Positions 1-10,056 are shown, counted from the stretch's first letter. The stretch is DNA of 53,505 nt from Phenylobacterium sp. (GCF_030646615.1 NZ_JAUSLG010000053.1:1-53505), one strand, 5' to 3'. The notes: a model not told the origin generated them from the letters alone. Program-made: numbers and translations.

Positions 1-504
1 GAGCTGTCCCTGGGCGGCATCAAGGACATGGGCGGCATTCCCGACATCATGTTCGTGATCGACACCAACAAGGAAGCGATCGCGATCCAGGAAGCCCGCA
101 AGCTCAACATCCCGGTCATCGCCATCCTGGACACCAACTGCAATCCGGACGGCATCACCTATCCGATCCCGGGCAATGATGACGCCGCGCGCGCCATCCA
201 GCTCTATTGCGACCTGATGGCCGACTCGGTCCTCGACGGTCTGGCCGCCGGCCAATCTGCCGCCGGTGTGGACCTGGGCGCCTCCGTGGCCCCGATCGAG
301 CCGACCCTGGCCCGTGAGCTGACCCCGGAACCGGTCGTGACCGAAGCCGAGATGGCCGCGCCCGCCGCCGCCGCCGCTCCGGCCCCGGTCGCTGCGGAAC
401 CGGCGCCGGCCCCGGTCGCTGCTGAACCGGCCCCGGCCGCGGCCGAACCGGAGACCACCGCGGCGGAAGCCCCGGCGGCTGAACCGACCGCGACCCAAGA
501 CTAA
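1..504 (+). CDS. rpsB: 30S ribosomal protein S2, C-terminal part (5' truncated by window)
   Basis: The frame is open from base 1, so the gene starts before the window; 167 residues are visible. The S2 core is recognisable by [26 protein letters not shown] and PIPGNDDA, and ends near visible residue 80 ([13 protein letters not shown]). It is followed by a tail of about 85 residues rich in Ala, Pro and Glu, including a tandem nine-residue repeat (APVAAEPAP). S2 binds the small-subunit body and is needed for S1 association (family knowledge). Extended low-complexity S2 tails are seen in alphaproteobacteria, and nothing suggests a frameshift here. tsf follows 95 bases downstream, the usual rpsB-tsf order. 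Confidence 0.97.
   Translation, partial: ELSLGGIKDMGGIPDIMFVIDTNKEAIAIQEARKLNIPVIAILDTNCNPDGITYPIPGNDDAARAIQLYCDLMADSVLDGLAAGQSAAGVDLGASVAPIEPTLARELTPEPVVTEAEMAAPAAAAAPAPVAAEPAPAPVAAEPAPAAAEPETTAAEAPAAEPTATQD
381..434 (+). repeat. Two tandem 27-bp repeats in the rpsB tail
   Basis: Units 381-407 and 408-434 differ at only a few positions and each encodes [10 protein letters not shown] degenerate third copy follows. The repeat stays in frame and explains the low-complexity S2 tail; slippage here would change tail length without a frameshift. Confidence 0.8.
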
Positions 505-546
505 GTCGGAGGCACGCCCTCCGGCGAGCCGACACGAACACGACAC

Positions 547-572
547 GGCGGGGCCCTAGATGGGGTCCCGCC
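547..572 (+). terminator. Strong hairpin between rpsB and tsf (attenuator or processing site)
   Basis: Arms GGCGGGGCCC (547-556) and GGGTCCCGCC (563-572) pair over 10 positions with one G-U pair and a six-base loop TAGATG. No T-run follows, so it is not a canonical intrinsic terminator. Its place between rpsB and tsf suggests partial termination or an mRNA processing and stability element. Confidence 0.5.
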
Positions 573-587
573 AACCCATTTGATCTG

Positions 588-593
588 AAGGAG
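588..593 (+). promoter_or_regulatory. Ribosome binding site of tsf
   Basis: AAGGAG lies six bases before the ATG at 600. It is one of the best Shine-Dalgarno matches in the window and fixes the tsf start. Confidence 0.8.
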
Positions 594-599
594 CTCACC

Positions 600-1538
600 A
601 TGGCGGAAATCACCGCTGCGCTGGTCAAGGACCTGCGCGAGAAATCCGGCGCGGGCATGATGGACTGCAAGAAGGCCTTGCAGGAAAACGGCGGCGACGT
701 CGAAGCCTCCATCGACTGGCTGCGCACCAAGGGCCTGTCCAAGGCCGCCAAGAAGTCCGACCGCGCCGCCGCTGAAGGCCTGGTGGCCGGCAAGCTGAGC
801 GACGACGGCAAGACCGGCGTGCTCATCGAGCTGAACGCCGAGACCGACTTCGTGTCCAAGAACGACAAGTTCCAGGACGCGGCGCGCGATTGCGCCCTCG
901 TGGCCCTGGACATCGACGGTGACGTCGAGGCCATCGCCGCGGCGAAGACCGCCAAGGGCGAGGTCGTCAGCGACGTGATCACCAACCTGATCGCGACCAT
1001 CGGCGAGAACATGCGCCTGCGCCGCTCGGCTCGCCTGAGCGTCGCTCAGGGCGCCGTGGCCCTCTACCTGCACAATGCGCAGGGCGATGGCGTCGGCCGC
1101 CTCGGCGTGCTCGTCGCGCTGGAAGGCGCCGGCGACCAAGCGGTGCTGAAGGATGTGGGCCGCAGGATCGCCCTGCACGTGGCCGGCACCCCGACCCCGC
1201 CGCTGGCGCTCACCGAGGCCGACCTGGACCCCGCCGCCGTCGAGAAGGAAAAGAAGTTCCTCACCGACCAGGCGCTGGAATCGGGCAAGCCCATCGGCGT
1301 CGTCGAGAAGATGATCGAAGGCCGCATCCGCAAGTGGCAGGAAGAAGTGGTGCTGCTGAAGCAACCCTTCGTCATGAACCCGGACCTGACCATCGAGCAG
1401 CTGATCGCCGACACCGCCAAGGAAACCGGCTCGCCGGTGACCGTGAAGGGCTTCGTGCGCTTCGCCCTGGGTGAAGGCGTCGAGAAGAAGGTGGACGACT
1501 TCGCCGCCGAAGTCGCCTCGATGACCGGCCAAGCCTAA
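600..1538 (+). CDS. tsf: Translation elongation factor Ts
   Basis: EF-Ts is the nucleotide exchange factor that regenerates EF-Tu-GTP in the cytoplasm. The 312-residue product has the N-terminal UBA-like helices ([18 protein letters not shown]), the EF-Tu-contacting motif [10 protein letters not shown] at residues 82-91, and the two core subdomains to the C-terminus. Length is normal for the family. The start has a strong AAGGAG. The gene lies between rpsB and pyrH in the conserved rpsB-tsf-pyrH-frr order. A good hairpin downstream suggests that rpsB-tsf forms one transcription unit, partly separated from pyrH. Confidence 0.98.
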   Translation: MAEITAALVKDLREKSGAGMMDCKKALQENGGDVEASIDWLRTKGLSKAAKKSDRAAAEGLVAGKLSDDGKTGVLIELNAETDFVSKNDKFQDAARDCALVALDIDGDVEAIAAAKTAKGEVVSDVITNLIATIGENMRLRRSARLSVAQGAVALYLHNAQGDGVGRLGVLVALEGAGDQAVLKDVGRRIALHVAGTPTPPLALTEADLDPAAVEKEKKFLTDQALESGKPIGVVEKMIEGRIRKWQEEVVLLKQPFVMNPDLTIEQLIADTAKETGSPVTVKGFVRFALGEGVEKKVDDFAAEVASMTGQA

Positions 1539-1566
1539 CTTCCAGGCTGACAAAAAGACGGCCCTG

Positions 1567-1597
1567 GGGCGCCGTGCGTTCGACGCGCACGGCGCCC
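1567..1597 (+). terminator. Intrinsic-type terminator after tsf
   Basis: A perfect 12-bp stem, GGGCGCCGTGCG (1567-1578) with CGCACGGCGCCC (1586-1597), has a seven-base loop and is followed by TTGGTTTATG. The U-tract is imperfect, but the stem is very strong. It lies between the tsf stop and pyrH. Confidence 0.75.
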
Positions 1598-1637
1598 TTG
1601 GTTTATGTAGTACCGCCTAGATTCTCGAGAGCGCCCC

Positions 1638-2357
1638 ATGTCCGACGCCAAGCCGCGCTACAAGAAGATCCTCTTGAAGATGTCGGGCGAGGTCCTGATG
1701 GGCGACGCCCTGTTCGGCATCGACACCGCGACCATCGACGCGGTGGCCCAGGACATCAAGGAGGTGGTCGACGCCGGGGTGGAGCTCTGCCTGGTGGTGG
1801 GCGGCGGCAACATCTTCCGCGGCGTCTCCCTGGCCGGCAAGGGCATGGACCGGGCCAGCGCCGACTATATGGGCATGCTGGCCACGGTGATGAACGCCCT
1901 CGCCCTGCAGGGCGCCTTGGAAAAGGCCGGCGTGGACACGCGGGTTCAATCAGCCATCCCCATGGACGCGGTCTGCGAGCCCTATATCCGCAGGCGGGCC
2001 CAGCGCCACATCGAGAAGGGCAGGGTGGTGATCTTCGCCGCCGGCCTCGGCGCACCGTTCTTCACCACCGACACCCCTGCGGCCCTGCGCACCGCCGAGA
2101 TGGGCTGCGACGCCCTCTTCAAGGGCACCAGCGTCGACGGCGTCTACACCGCCGACCCCAAGAAGGATCCCAGCGCGCGCCGCTACGAGACCCTCAGCTA
2201 CCAGGACGTGCTGGCCCAGGACCTGCGGGTCATGGACGCCTCGGCCATCGCCCTGATGCGCGACAACAACGTGCCGATCGTGGTGTTCTCCATCCGCGAG
2301 CGGGGCAACTTCATGAAGGTGCTGCAGGGCGAAGGCGTCTTCACCACCATCGCCTGA
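1638..2357 (+). CDS. pyrH: Uridylate (UMP) kinase
   Basis: PyrH phosphorylates UMP to UDP in pyrimidine synthesis and works as a cytoplasmic hexamer. The 239-residue product shows the amino-acid-kinase fold signatures: KILLKMSGE near the N-terminus, GGGNIFRG at residues 55-62, [18 protein letters not shown] in the nucleotide region, and [10 protein letters not shown] near the end. The start is the first ATG after the tsf terminator. frr follows at 37 bases, and the two are probably co-transcribed. pyrG, also in pyrimidine synthesis, lies further along the window. Confidence 0.98.
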   Translation: MSDAKPRYKKILLKMSGEVLMGDALFGIDTATIDAVAQDIKEVVDAGVELCLVVGGGNIFRGVSLAGKGMDRASADYMGMLATVMNALALQGALEKAGVDTRVQSAIPMDAVCEPYIRRRAQRHIEKGRVVIFAAGLGAPFFTTDTPAALRTAEMGCDALFKGTSVDGVYTADPKKDPSARRYETLSYQDVLAQDLRVMDASAIALMRDNNVPIVVFSIRERGNFMKVLQGEGVFTTIA

Positions 2358-2394
2358 CCACGCCGACAACCTTTGACTTAAGGGAGACGCACCC

Positions 2395-2961
2395 ATGGCC
2401 GACGCAGAAAAGCCGGTGCTTTCGAGCTACCGGGACCGGATGGACAAGGCGATCGCCGCCTTGAAGGACGAGTTCGCCAGCCTGCGCACAGGCCGGGCTT
2501 CGGCAGGCCTGCTCGATCAGGTGATGGTGGAGGCCTATGGCTCGACCGTGCCGCTGAACCAGGTGGCCGCCGTGAGCGTGCCGGAGCCCCGCTCCATCAC
2601 CGTCAGCGTCTGGGACAAGGGCATGGTGGTGTCGGTGGAGAAGGCGATTCGCTCGTCGGGTCTCGGCTTCAACCCCGTCAACGAAGGCACGAACCTGCGC
2701 ATCCCGATCCCGCCGCTCACGGAGGAGCGCCGCAAGGACCTGGCCAAGATCGCCGGCAAGTATGCCGAGCAGCAGAAGATCGCCGTCCGCAACGTGCGCC
2801 GCGACGCCAACGACGACCTGAAGAAGGCCGAGAAGAACGGAGCCATCAACCAGGACGACCTGAAGCGCATGGAGACCGAGGTCCAGAAGATGACCGACGA
2901 GGCCATCAAGCGCGTGGACGAAGCCTTGAAAACCAAAGAGCAAGAGATCATGCAGGTTTAG
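2395..2961 (+). CDS. frr: Ribosome recycling factor
   Basis: RRF splits the post-termination ribosome together with EF-G. The 188-residue product is full length for the family and shows [12 protein letters not shown] near residue 30, [21 protein letters not shown] in the hinge region and the long helical C-terminal arm. An AAGGGAG-type ribosome site lies about ten bases before the ATG. It is in the pyrH-frr-uppS-cdsA order common to many proteobacteria. Confidence 0.98.
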   Translation: MADAEKPVLSSYRDRMDKAIAALKDEFASLRTGRASAGLLDQVMVEAYGSTVPLNQVAAVSVPEPRSITVSVWDKGMVVSVEKAIRSSGLGFNPVNEGTNLRIPIPPLTEERRKDLAKIAGKYAEQQKIAVRNVRRDANDDLKKAEKNGAINQDDLKRMETEVQKMTDEAIKRVDEALKTKEQEIMQV

Positions 2962-2999
2962 TCGTCCACACTGACCGAAAGGACGAAACGGAAAACCTG

Positions 3000-3752
3000 A
3001 TGGCCTCCGCTCCCACAGAGCCGCCCCCCAAGGACACGCCGCTGCACGTGGCGATCGTCATGGACGGCAATGGCCGCTGGGCGAAGCGCCGGGGCCTGCC
3101 GCGCAAGCTGGGTCATCCCAAGGGCGTTGAGGCCATTCGCAAGGTGGTGGAGGCCGCTCCCGACCAGGGTGTCCGCTGGCTCACCCTCTACGCCTTCTCC
3201 ACCGAGAACTGGCGCCGCCCCGCCGGCGAGGTCGCCGAGGTCATGCGGCTGCTGAAGCACTATGTGAACAGCGACCTGGAGAAGCTCACCCGTGAGGGCG
3301 TGAAGGTCCGCATTCTCGGCCGCCGAGAGGGTCTTCCCCCCGACATCGCCGAGATTGTCGAGCGCGCCGAGACCCGCACCGCTCACAACGACAGGTTCTT
3401 CCTGCAGGTGGCCTTCAACTATGGCGGCCGGGCCGACATCGTCGACGCCGCCCGCGCCCTGGTGGCCGACGCCCTGGCCGGCAAGATCGACGCCGCGGCG
3501 ATCACCGACACAGTCTTCGAGGCCAGGCTCTCCACCGGCGGCCTGCCGCCTCCCGACCTGGTGGTGCGCACCAGCGGTGAACAACGCCTCTCCAACTTCC
3601 TCCTGTGGGAGTCGGCCTATTCCGAGTTCGTCTTCCCCGACGTTCTCTGGCCGGACTTCACGCCAGATCACCTGCAGGCGGCGATCGACGAGTTCCACCG
3701 GCGCGAGCGCAGGTATGGCGCCGTCGCGGACGATGTCCTTGCCGCCGGCTAA
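3000..3752 (+). CDS. uppS: Undecaprenyl diphosphate synthase (cis-prenyltransferase)
   Basis: UppS adds isopentenyl units in cis to farnesyl diphosphate, making the C55 carrier for peptidoglycan and other envelope glycans. The 250-residue protein shows MDGNGRWA at residues 21-28 with catalytic Asp22, FSTENW at 66-71, and the C-terminal substrate-binding segment RTSGEQRLSNFLLWE. The gene overlaps cdsA by 20 bases, implying translational coupling. An AAAGGA lies somewhat far upstream of the ATG, but the start agrees with normal family length. Confidence 0.97.
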   Translation: MASAPTEPPPKDTPLHVAIVMDGNGRWAKRRGLPRKLGHPKGVEAIRKVVEAAPDQGVRWLTLYAFSTENWRRPAGEVAEVMRLLKHYVNSDLEKLTREGVKVRILGRREGLPPDIAEIVERAETRTAHNDRFFLQVAFNYGGRADIVDAARALVADALAGKIDAAAITDTVFEARLSTGGLPPPDLVVRTSGEQRLSNFLLWESAYSEFVFPDVLWPDFTPDHLQAAIDEFHRRERRYGAVADDVLAAG

Positions 3753-4575
3753 GCGTTTCAACTGGACCAATCTGGGCGTGCGGGTGGCCTCGGCCACCGT
3801 TCTCGTGCCCACCGCCCTGGCCGCAGTCTGGTTCGACACCGGCCTGGCGGCCGGCGGCTGGCCGTTCCTGGTTCTGGTCGCCGTGGCCGTCGCCCTGCTG
3901 TCCATCGAATGGGGCGGAATGAGCGCACCCTATGCGCCGATCCGGGTCTCCACCGCCGTCACCGTGGCGATCCTCGCCGGGGTGTTCCTGGCCCACCGCG
4001 ACCACATGTGGCTGGCCTGGGGCGGGTTGCTGCTGGGCGGGGTCGCCTCGGCCCTCGTGGCGCGTGGCGTCGCAGAGCGACCGTCGGACGCCGCCTTCGG
4101 GGTCTTCTATATCGGCATCGCCTGTATCTGCCTGATCTGGCTGCGCGCCATGCCCCAGGGGCAGTGGTGGACCCTGATGCTGTTCGCCATCACCTGGTCC
4201 GCCGACATCGCCGCCTTCGCCGTCGGCAGCGCCCTGAAGGGCCCCAAGCTCTGGCCGCGGTTTTCGCCCAACAAGACCTGGTCGGGCTTCGTGGGAGGGC
4301 TGGTGTTCGCCATGGCCGTGGGCGCGCTCATGACCATCATCCCGGCCTTCGAACTCAACATGGCCGCCGGCGCCCTGGTGGGGCTGCTGGGCGGGCTGGC
4401 CACCATGGCCGGCGATCTCTGGGAATCGGCTCTGAAGCGCCGCTTCGGGGTGAAGGACTCGGGCAACCTCATTCCCGGCCATGGCGGCCTGCTGGACCGG
4501 GTCGACGGCCTGCTGTTCGCGGTCGTGATCATCGCCGCCGCGCGCCTGGTGAACCACCTGGGATGGGGGCATTGA
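3733..4575 (+). CDS. cdsA: Phosphatidate cytidylyltransferase (CDP-diglyceride synthase)
   Basis: CdsA makes CDP-diacylglycerol from phosphatidate and CTP in the inner membrane, the branch point for phospholipids. The 280-residue product has about seven to eight hydrophobic segments and the C-terminal signature [20 protein letters not shown] followed by GLLDRVDG. The reading frame is open far upstream inside uppS, but the chosen ATG gives [11 protein letters not shown] directly before the first membrane helix and a 20-base overlap with uppS. It overlaps dxr by 13 bases. Confidence 0.95.
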   Translation: MSLPPAKRFNWTNLGVRVASATVLVPTALAAVWFDTGLAAGGWPFLVLVAVAVALLSIEWGGMSAPYAPIRVSTAVTVAILAGVFLAHRDHMWLAWGGLLLGGVASALVARGVAERPSDAAFGVFYIGIACICLIWLRAMPQGQWWTLMLFAITWSADIAAFAVGSALKGPKLWPRFSPNKTWSGFVGGLVFAMAVGALMTIIPAFELNMAAGALVGLLGGLATMAGDLWESALKRRFGVKDSGNLIPGHGGLLDRVDGLLFAVVIIAAARLVNHLGWGH

Positions 4576-5762
4576 GCCTTCCGCGCCGCCTCAGCGTCCT
4601 GGGCTGCACGGGCTCGGTGGGCGTCTCCACCCTCGACCTCATCGAGAAGTCGGGCGCCGAGGTCGAAATGATCGCCCTGACCGCGGGTCGCAATGTCGAA
4701 CGCCTCGCGGAGCAGGCTCGCCGCTGGCGGCCGAAGCTGGCGGTGATCGAGGACGAGACCAAGCTTTCCGAACTGCGCGACCGCCTGGCCGGCACAGGCG
4801 TCGCCACCGCCGCCGGACCCAACGCCGTGGTCGAGGCCGCGGCCATGGACGCCCAGTGGGTGATGTCGGCCATCGTGGGCTTCGCGGGTCTCGGGCCCAC
4901 CCTGGCGGCGGCGCGGTCCGGCGCCATCGTGGCCCTGGCCAACAAGGAGAGCCTGGTCTGTTCCGGGCCGCAGCTGCTGCGCATCGCCAAGCTGGCGGGC
5001 GGGGTGGTGATCCCGGTGGATTCCGAGCACTCGGCGATCTTCCAGGTCTTCGACCCGATGGTCGCCCAGCATGTCTCGCGCCTGGTCCTGACCGCGTCGG
5101 GCGGACCGTTCCGGGGCTGGACGCGGGAACAGATGCGGCTGGCCAGTGTCGAACAGGCCGTGGCCCACCCGATGTGGGACATGGGAGTCAAGATCTCCAT
5201 CGACTCGGCCACCATGATGAACAAGGGCCTGGAGATGGTGGAGGCGGCCTATCTGTTCGCCATGCCGGCCGAGCGTGTCGACGTCATTGTCCATCCGCAG
5301 TCCATCATCCATTCGATGGTGGAATATGTTGACGGCTCGACTCTAGCTCAGCTGGGGGCGCCCGACATGCGCACCCCGATCGCCTGCGCCCTGGCCTGGC
5401 CCGACCGTCTGCCCTGGCCCGCGCCCAAGCTGGATCTCGCCCAGGTCGGGCAGCTCACCTTCGAGGCGCCCGACTACGAACGATTCCCCGCCCTGCAGAT
5501 CGCCAAGGACGCGCTCGCGGCCGGCGGCGCGGCCCCGGCGGTGATGAATGCGGCCAATGAGGTCGCGGTGGCCGCTTTTCTTGACCGCCGCATAGGCTTT
5601 CTCGATATTGCCGCAATCGTAGCCGACACACTCGAATGTGTTGAGGCCAAAGGCCTCGCGGGGGAACCCAACAGCGATGTTCTCGAGAGTGCGAAGGCGA
5701 CAGATGCGATGGCGCGTCGCGTTGCGTGCGATGTCGTCGCCGGGCTCAGTCCGGCGTCGTAG
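4563..5762 (+). CDS. dxr: 1-deoxy-D-xylulose 5-phosphate reductoisomerase
   Basis: Dxr converts DXP to 2-C-methyl-erythritol 4-phosphate with NADPH, the committed MEP-pathway step. The 399-residue product has the NADPH loop GCTGSVG at 14-20, [10 protein letters not shown], the metal-site motif [35 protein letters not shown] and [13 protein letters not shown]. The start overlaps the end of cdsA by 13 bases; the frame is open further upstream, but that part only shadows cdsA. The later MEP enzymes IspD and IspF are encoded as a fusion at 45.8-46.9 kb. Confidence 0.97.
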   Translation: MGALSLPRRLSVLGCTGSVGVSTLDLIEKSGAEVEMIALTAGRNVERLAEQARRWRPKLAVIEDETKLSELRDRLAGTGVATAAGPNAVVEAAAMDAQWVMSAIVGFAGLGPTLAAARSGAIVALANKESLVCSGPQLLRIAKLAGGVVIPVDSEHSAIFQVFDPMVAQHVSRLVLTASGGPFRGWTREQMRLASVEQAVAHPMWDMGVKISIDSATMMNKGLEMVEAAYLFAMPAERVDVIVHPQSIIHSMVEYVDGSTLAQLGAPDMRTPIACALAWPDRLPWPAPKLDLAQVGQLTFEAPDYERFPALQIAKDALAAGGAAPAVMNAANEVAVAAFLDRRIGFLDIAAIVADTLECVEAKGLAGEPNSDVLESAKATDAMARRVACDVVAGLSPAS

Positions 5763-5776
5763 GGAGTAGCCTCGCC

Positions 5777-6994
5777 ATGCTTTCATTTCTTCAGACTGGT
5801 CTGATTTACATCGTGCCCTTCATCCTGGTGCTGACCCTTGTGGTCACCATCCATGAGTTGGGGCACTTCTGGGCGGCGAAGAGTTTCGGCGTCGCCATCG
5901 ACCGGTTCTCCATCGGCTTTGGCAAGGCCATCGCATCCTGGACCGACAAGTCAGGGGTGCAATGGCGGATCGGCTGGGCGCCGGTCGGCGGCTATGTCGC
6001 CTTCGCCGGCGACGACAACGCCGCCAGCGTGCCCGACCAGGACGACCTGGAGACCCTGCGCCAGTCCATCGTGGCCCGCGAAGGGGAGGGGGCGCTCTCC
6101 CGCTATTTCCACTTCAAGCCGATCTGGCAGCGGGCGGTGATCGCCGCCGCGGGCCCGATGGCCAACTTTGCCCTCGCCATCATCCTGTTCGCCACCCTGG
6201 TCTTCGCCCTCGGAGAGCACCTCCTGCCGGCCAAGGTGGCCTCCGTGGCCGCCGGCAGTCCCGCCGCCCAGGCGGGGTTCCGCGCCGGCGACCTCATCGC
6301 CGAGGCGAACGGCCGTCCGGTCAAGAGCTTCATGGACCTGGCGGAGGTGGCCCAGCTTCGGGTGAACCTGCCCACGGTGTTTGTGGTGCGCCGCGGAACC
6401 GATGAGGTGTCGCTGACCGCCACCTCCAAGCTGCAGATGCGCTCCGACGGTCTCGGCGGCGAACGTCTGCAGGGCACCCTGGGGATCGTGCCGGCCCAGG
6501 CGCGCGAGGACTATGTGCATGTCCGCTACAATCCCATCGAAGCCGTCGGCAAGGGTGTCGAACGGACGTGGCGCGTGCTCAGCACCACGGTTTACTATCT
6601 GGGCCGCATGGTCACGGGCCAGGTCTCGGCCGACCAGCTGAGCGGGCCCCTGGGAATCGCGCGGGTCTCGGGCCAGGTCGCCCAGACCGGGGCCCTGGGA
6701 GCGCCCGACCTCGGATCACAGGTTCTCGGCGCCGGCGTCGCCCTGCTGGGTCTCGCCGCCGTGCTGTCGGTGGGCATCGGCTTCATGAATCTGCTGCCGG
6801 TGCCTGTGCTGGACGGTGGCCACCTGCTGTTCTACGCCTACGAAGCTGTGGCCCGCAGGCCTCTGGCGGCCAAGGTTCAGGCCGCGGGTTATCGTGTGGG
6901 CCTTGCGCTGTTGCTGGGATTGATGTTGTTCGCGACCTGGAACGATCTGCAGCAACTGCGTGTGTTCAAAATCCTCGGCGGTCTGCTTTCCTGA
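5777..6994 (+). CDS. rseP: Site-2 metalloprotease RseP (M50 family)
   Basis: RseP is an inner-membrane zinc protease that cleaves transmembrane anti-sigma factors and remnant signal peptides. The 405-residue product carries HELGH at residues 26-30 in the first membrane segment, a central PDZ domain (around GSPAAQAGFRAGDLI), and the distal motif NLLPVPVLDGGH before the final helices. AGGGAG at 5761-5766, which overlaps the dxr stop, supports the ATG at 5777 over the earlier in-frame codon inside dxr. It lies directly before bamA, the usual order for outer-membrane stress genes. Confidence 0.96.
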   Translation: MLSFLQTGLIYIVPFILVLTLVVTIHELGHFWAAKSFGVAIDRFSIGFGKAIASWTDKSGVQWRIGWAPVGGYVAFAGDDNAASVPDQDDLETLRQSIVAREGEGALSRYFHFKPIWQRAVIAAAGPMANFALAIILFATLVFALGEHLLPAKVASVAAGSPAAQAGFRAGDLIAEANGRPVKSFMDLAEVAQLRVNLPTVFVVRRGTDEVSLTATSKLQMRSDGLGGERLQGTLGIVPAQAREDYVHVRYNPIEAVGKGVERTWRVLSTTVYYLGRMVTGQVSADQLSGPLGIARVSGQVAQTGALGAPDLGSQVLGAGVALLGLAAVLSVGIGFMNLLPVPVLDGGHLLFYAYEAVARRPLAAKVQAAGYRVGLALLLGLMLFATWNDLQQLRVFKILGGLLS

Positions 6995-7024
6995 CCCCCC
7001 CCATTTCCGTTGACGGCAGAAACG

Positions 7025-9424
7025 ATGCAAAGAACCCGCGCCCACCGCGCCGCGCTCGCCTCCGGTCTCGCCCTGCTTCTGGGCTCGACCGCGATCACCC
7101 TGCCGAGTCTCGCCTTCGCCCAGGCCGCTGAGCAAGCCGGCGTCGTGCAGCGCATCATTGTTCAGGGCAATGAACGTATCGAGCAGTCGACCGTGCTCTC
7201 CTACCTGCCGATCCAGGCCGGTGAGGCCGCCGACCCCGCCAAGCTCGACCTGGCGCTGAAGGCGCTGTTCCGCACTGACCTGTTCTCGGATGTGAAGATC
7301 AACCTGCTGAACGGGGACCTGACCATCACGGTCGTGGAGAACCCGATCGTCAACAAGGTGGTCTTCGAGGGCAATTCCGGCCTGAAGGAAGACAAGCTGC
7401 GCGACGAAGTCACCGTGCGTCCGCGCGGCATCTTCACCCGCGCCAAGGTCCAGGCCGATGTGCAGCGCATTGTCGAGCTGTATCGCCGCTCGGGGCGGAT
7501 CTCGGCCACGGTGTCGCCGAAGATCGTCGAGCTGCCCCAGAAGCGCGTCGACCTGATCTTCGAGATCGACGAAGGGCCCAAGAGCGGCGTGCTGCGGGTC
7601 AACTTCCTGGGCAACCAGGAATTCTCCGACAACGACCTGCGCGACGTCGTCGTGACCGAGCAGACCAGCTGGTACAAGTTCTTCTCGTCCAACGCCAACT
7701 ACGACCCTGATCGGCTCGAGTACGACAAGGAACAGCTGCGCAAGCACTACCGTAATCGCGGCTTCTACGACTTCCGCGTGATCTCGGCCGTGGCCGAACT
7801 GTCCACCGACAAGAACGGCTTTGTCATCACCTATACCCTTGATGAGGGCCCGGAATACAAGTTCGGCAAGATCTCCGTGGAGACCGAACTACAGAAGCTG
7901 GACAAGAACCTGCTGCTGCAGCTGGTGCCGATCCGCTCGGGTGAGCTCTATCGCGACGAGATCATCGAGAGCGCCACCGACTCCCTGACCTTCGCCGCCG
8001 GCGCCGCGGGCTTCGCCTCGGTGGACGTGCGGCCGCGCTATGTCGCCAACAGGGAAACCAAGACCGTCGACGTGGTCTTCCAGGTCCGTGAAGGTCCGCG
8101 CGTCTATGTCGAGCGCATCGACATCGTCGGCAACAGCCAGACCCTCGACTACGTCATCCGCCGGGAATTGAACCTGGTGGAGGGCGACGCCTACAACCGC
8201 GCCCTGGTGGACCGGTCGAAGAACAACATCCGCGCCCTTGGCTTCTTCAAGGACGTCAACATCACCGAAATCCCGGGATCCGCGCCGGACCGCACGACCC
8301 TGCAGGTGCAGGTTGAGGAGCAGCCCACCGGGGAGCTCTCGTTCAGCGCCGGCTATTCGTCGGTCGACCAGCTCGTCCTGGATCTCGGCGTCACCCAGCG
8401 CAACTTCCGGGGCCGCGGCCAGGATGTGCGTGCCCGGATTTCCGTGGGCTCCCTGCGCCAGCAGGTGGACTTCTCCTTCACCGAGCCGCGCTTCCTGGGT
8501 CGGAATCTGCGGGCCGGAGTGGACATCTATTCCTACCGCTACGACCTGACCGACTACTCGGCCTATCAGACCAGCACGCTGGGCATGAACCTGCGCGCCG
8601 GGTTCCCGCTGACCCTGAATTCGTCGATGACGACGCGCTACGTGCTGCGCCAGGACGAGGTGGACATTGACGACACCTACTGCGATCCGACCTCGCCGAT
8701 CGTCTCCCTGTCGCTCTGCGCCCAGCGCGGATCGTTCATGACCTCTCTCGTGGGCTATGGCCTGCGCCTGGATCGCCGGAACAATCCGATCAATCCAACC
8801 CGCGGCTTCTACGCCGATATCAGCCAGGACCTGGCCGGTGTCGGCGGCGATGTGAACTACATCAAGACCGACATCGACGGCGGCTGGTACCACGGCTTCA
8901 ACAAGAACTTCATCCTCAGCGTCACCGGCCAGGCGGGCTACATCGCCGGCTGGAGCGGCGACACGATCCGCATCAACGACCGCTCCTACAAGGGCGGCAA
9001 CAGCTTCCGCGGCTTCGAGACGGCGGGTCTTGGCCCGCGGGACACCAACTTCGCCCGCAGTGACGCCCTGGGTGGCCGCGCCTACGCCATCGGTTCGGTG
9101 GAGCTGACCATTCCGACCTTCGTGCCCGAGCAGTACGGGATCAAGGCCGCCCTGTTCACCGACTTCGGCACCGTCGGCCTGCTGGATGACGTGGACAAGG
9201 AATATCAGCCCGGCTCGATCAATCCGGTCACAAACCTTCCCTATCCTGCCGGGACGCGCGATCCGCTGATCTTCGACGACCTTTCGTTGCGCGCCACGGC
9301 TGGTCTCTCGGTGTTCTGGAAGTCTCCGATGGGTCCCATCCGTTTCGACTTCAGCCAAGTTTTGGCCAAAGAAGACTACGACAAGACCGAAACCTTCCGT
9401 TTCTCCACTTCAACGAAGTTCTGA
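7025..9424 (+). CDS. bamA: Outer membrane protein assembly factor BamA
   Basis: BamA is the Omp85 core of the BAM complex, inserting beta-barrels in the outer membrane. The 799-residue product starts with a Sec signal peptide (basic MQRTRAHR, a hydrophobic run, cleavage probably after AFAQA), then five POTRA repeats to about residue 430, then a 16-strand barrel ending STSTKF with the expected terminal Phe. An in-frame TTG at 7010 would add five residues; ATG at 7025 gives a normal signal peptide. Two cysteines (about residues 553 and 565) sit in a probable surface loop and could form a disulfide. Confidence 0.97.
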   Translation: MQRTRAHRAALASGLALLLGSTAITLPSLAFAQAAEQAGVVQRIIVQGNERIEQSTVLSYLPIQAGEAADPAKLDLALKALFRTDLFSDVKINLLNGDLTITVVENPIVNKVVFEGNSGLKEDKLRDEVTVRPRGIFTRAKVQADVQRIVELYRRSGRISATVSPKIVELPQKRVDLIFEIDEGPKSGVLRVNFLGNQEFSDNDLRDVVVTEQTSWYKFFSSNANYDPDRLEYDKEQLRKHYRNRGFYDFRVISAVAELSTDKNGFVITYTLDEGPEYKFGKISVETELQKLDKNLLLQLVPIRSGELYRDEIIESATDSLTFAAGAAGFASVDVRPRYVANRETKTVDVVFQVREGPRVYVERIDIVGNSQTLDYVIRRELNLVEGDAYNRALVDRSKNNIRALGFFKDVNITEIPGSAPDRTTLQVQVEEQPTGELSFSAGYSSVDQLVLDLGVTQRNFRGRGQDVRARISVGSLRQQVDFSFTEPRFLGRNLRAGVDIYSYRYDLTDYSAYQTSTLGMNLRAGFPLTLNSSMTTRYVLRQDEVDIDDTYCDPTSPIVSLSLCAQRGSFMTSLVGYGLRLDRRNNPINPTRGFYADISQDLAGVGGDVNYIKTDIDGGWYHGFNKNFILSVTGQAGYIAGWSGDTIRINDRSYKGGNSFRGFETAGLGPRDTNFARSDALGGRAYAIGSVELTIPTFVPEQYGIKAALFTDFGTVGLLDDVDKEYQPGSINPVTNLPYPAGTRDPLIFDDLSLRATAGLSVFWKSPMGPIRFDFSQVLAKEDYDKTETFRFSTSTKF

Positions 9425-9429
9425 CCCCC

Positions 9430-10056
9430 ATGACGATCAAAAACCTAGTCGCGGCGACCTGCGTCGCCGCGCTCTCGCTCAGCGCCAGCTCCTCGGCCTT
9501 CGCCCAGGCGGCCGCGCCGACCATCACTCACGGTCCCGCCCTTCCAGGGGTCTGCGTCATGTCGATCCAGGGCGTCATCTCCAGCTCAACGGTCGGCAAG
9601 CACGTCCAGACCCGCATGCAGCAGATCCTGGCCCAGGTTGAGGCCGAGCTGAAGGCCGAGGAAGCCGCCCTGCAGAGGGACGGCCAGGCTCTGGAGAGCC
9701 AGAAGGCCACGCTGGATCAGGGAACCTTCGACACCCGCGCGGCCGGCCTGCAGGTGCGGCTGAACGCCTACAAGCGCAAGTCGCAGCAGCGGGACAATGA
9801 GCTTGACCGCACGCAGCAGAAGGCTCTTGGCCGCGTCGGCCAGGAAATGGAGCCGATCATGCGTCAGGTCTACCAGCAGCGTCAGTGCAGCGTCCTGCTG
9901 CGCGCCGAGTCCGTTCTGGTCGCCAATCCGGCCATGGACATCAGCCCGGCGATCCTCACCGGCCTCAACGCCAAGATCACTCAGTTCGCCTTTGAGCGCG
10001 AACGGCTGGACCAACCGGCCGCCACCCCGCAAGCTGCGGCTCCCGCCCGCAAATAG
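9430..10056 (+). CDS. skp: Periplasmic OmpH/Skp-family chaperone
   Basis: The 208-residue protein has a cleavable signal peptide (about residues 1-25, ending SSAFA) and then a long charged helical region rich in Lys, Glu and Gln, with alternating hydrophobic positions typical of the Skp coiled-coil tentacles. Skp holds unfolded outer-membrane proteins for BamA. It starts five bases after the bamA stop and precedes lpxD, as in many proteobacteria. The sequence is divergent, so the family assignment rests on architecture and context as much as on motifs. The symbol is assigned by context. Confidence 0.85.
   Translation: MTIKNLVAATCVAALSLSASSSAFAQAAAPTITHGPALPGVCVMSIQGVISSSTVGKHVQTRMQQILAQVEAELKAEEAALQRDGQALESQKATLDQGTFDTRAAGLQVRLNAYKRKSQQRDNELDRTQQKALGRVGQEMEPIMRQVYQQRQCSVLLRAESVLVANPAMDISPAILTGLNAKITQFAFERERLDQPAATPQAAAPARK

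Noticed and set aside
361..480. Possible CRISPR-like or minisatellite array at the rpsB end
   Set aside because: Only two good 27-bp units, in frame, coding for an Ala/Pro tail; no spacers.
7889..9358. 489-codon open frame on the minus strand inside bamA
   Set aside because: It is fully antisense to the BamA barrel and has no family resemblance; a composition artefact.
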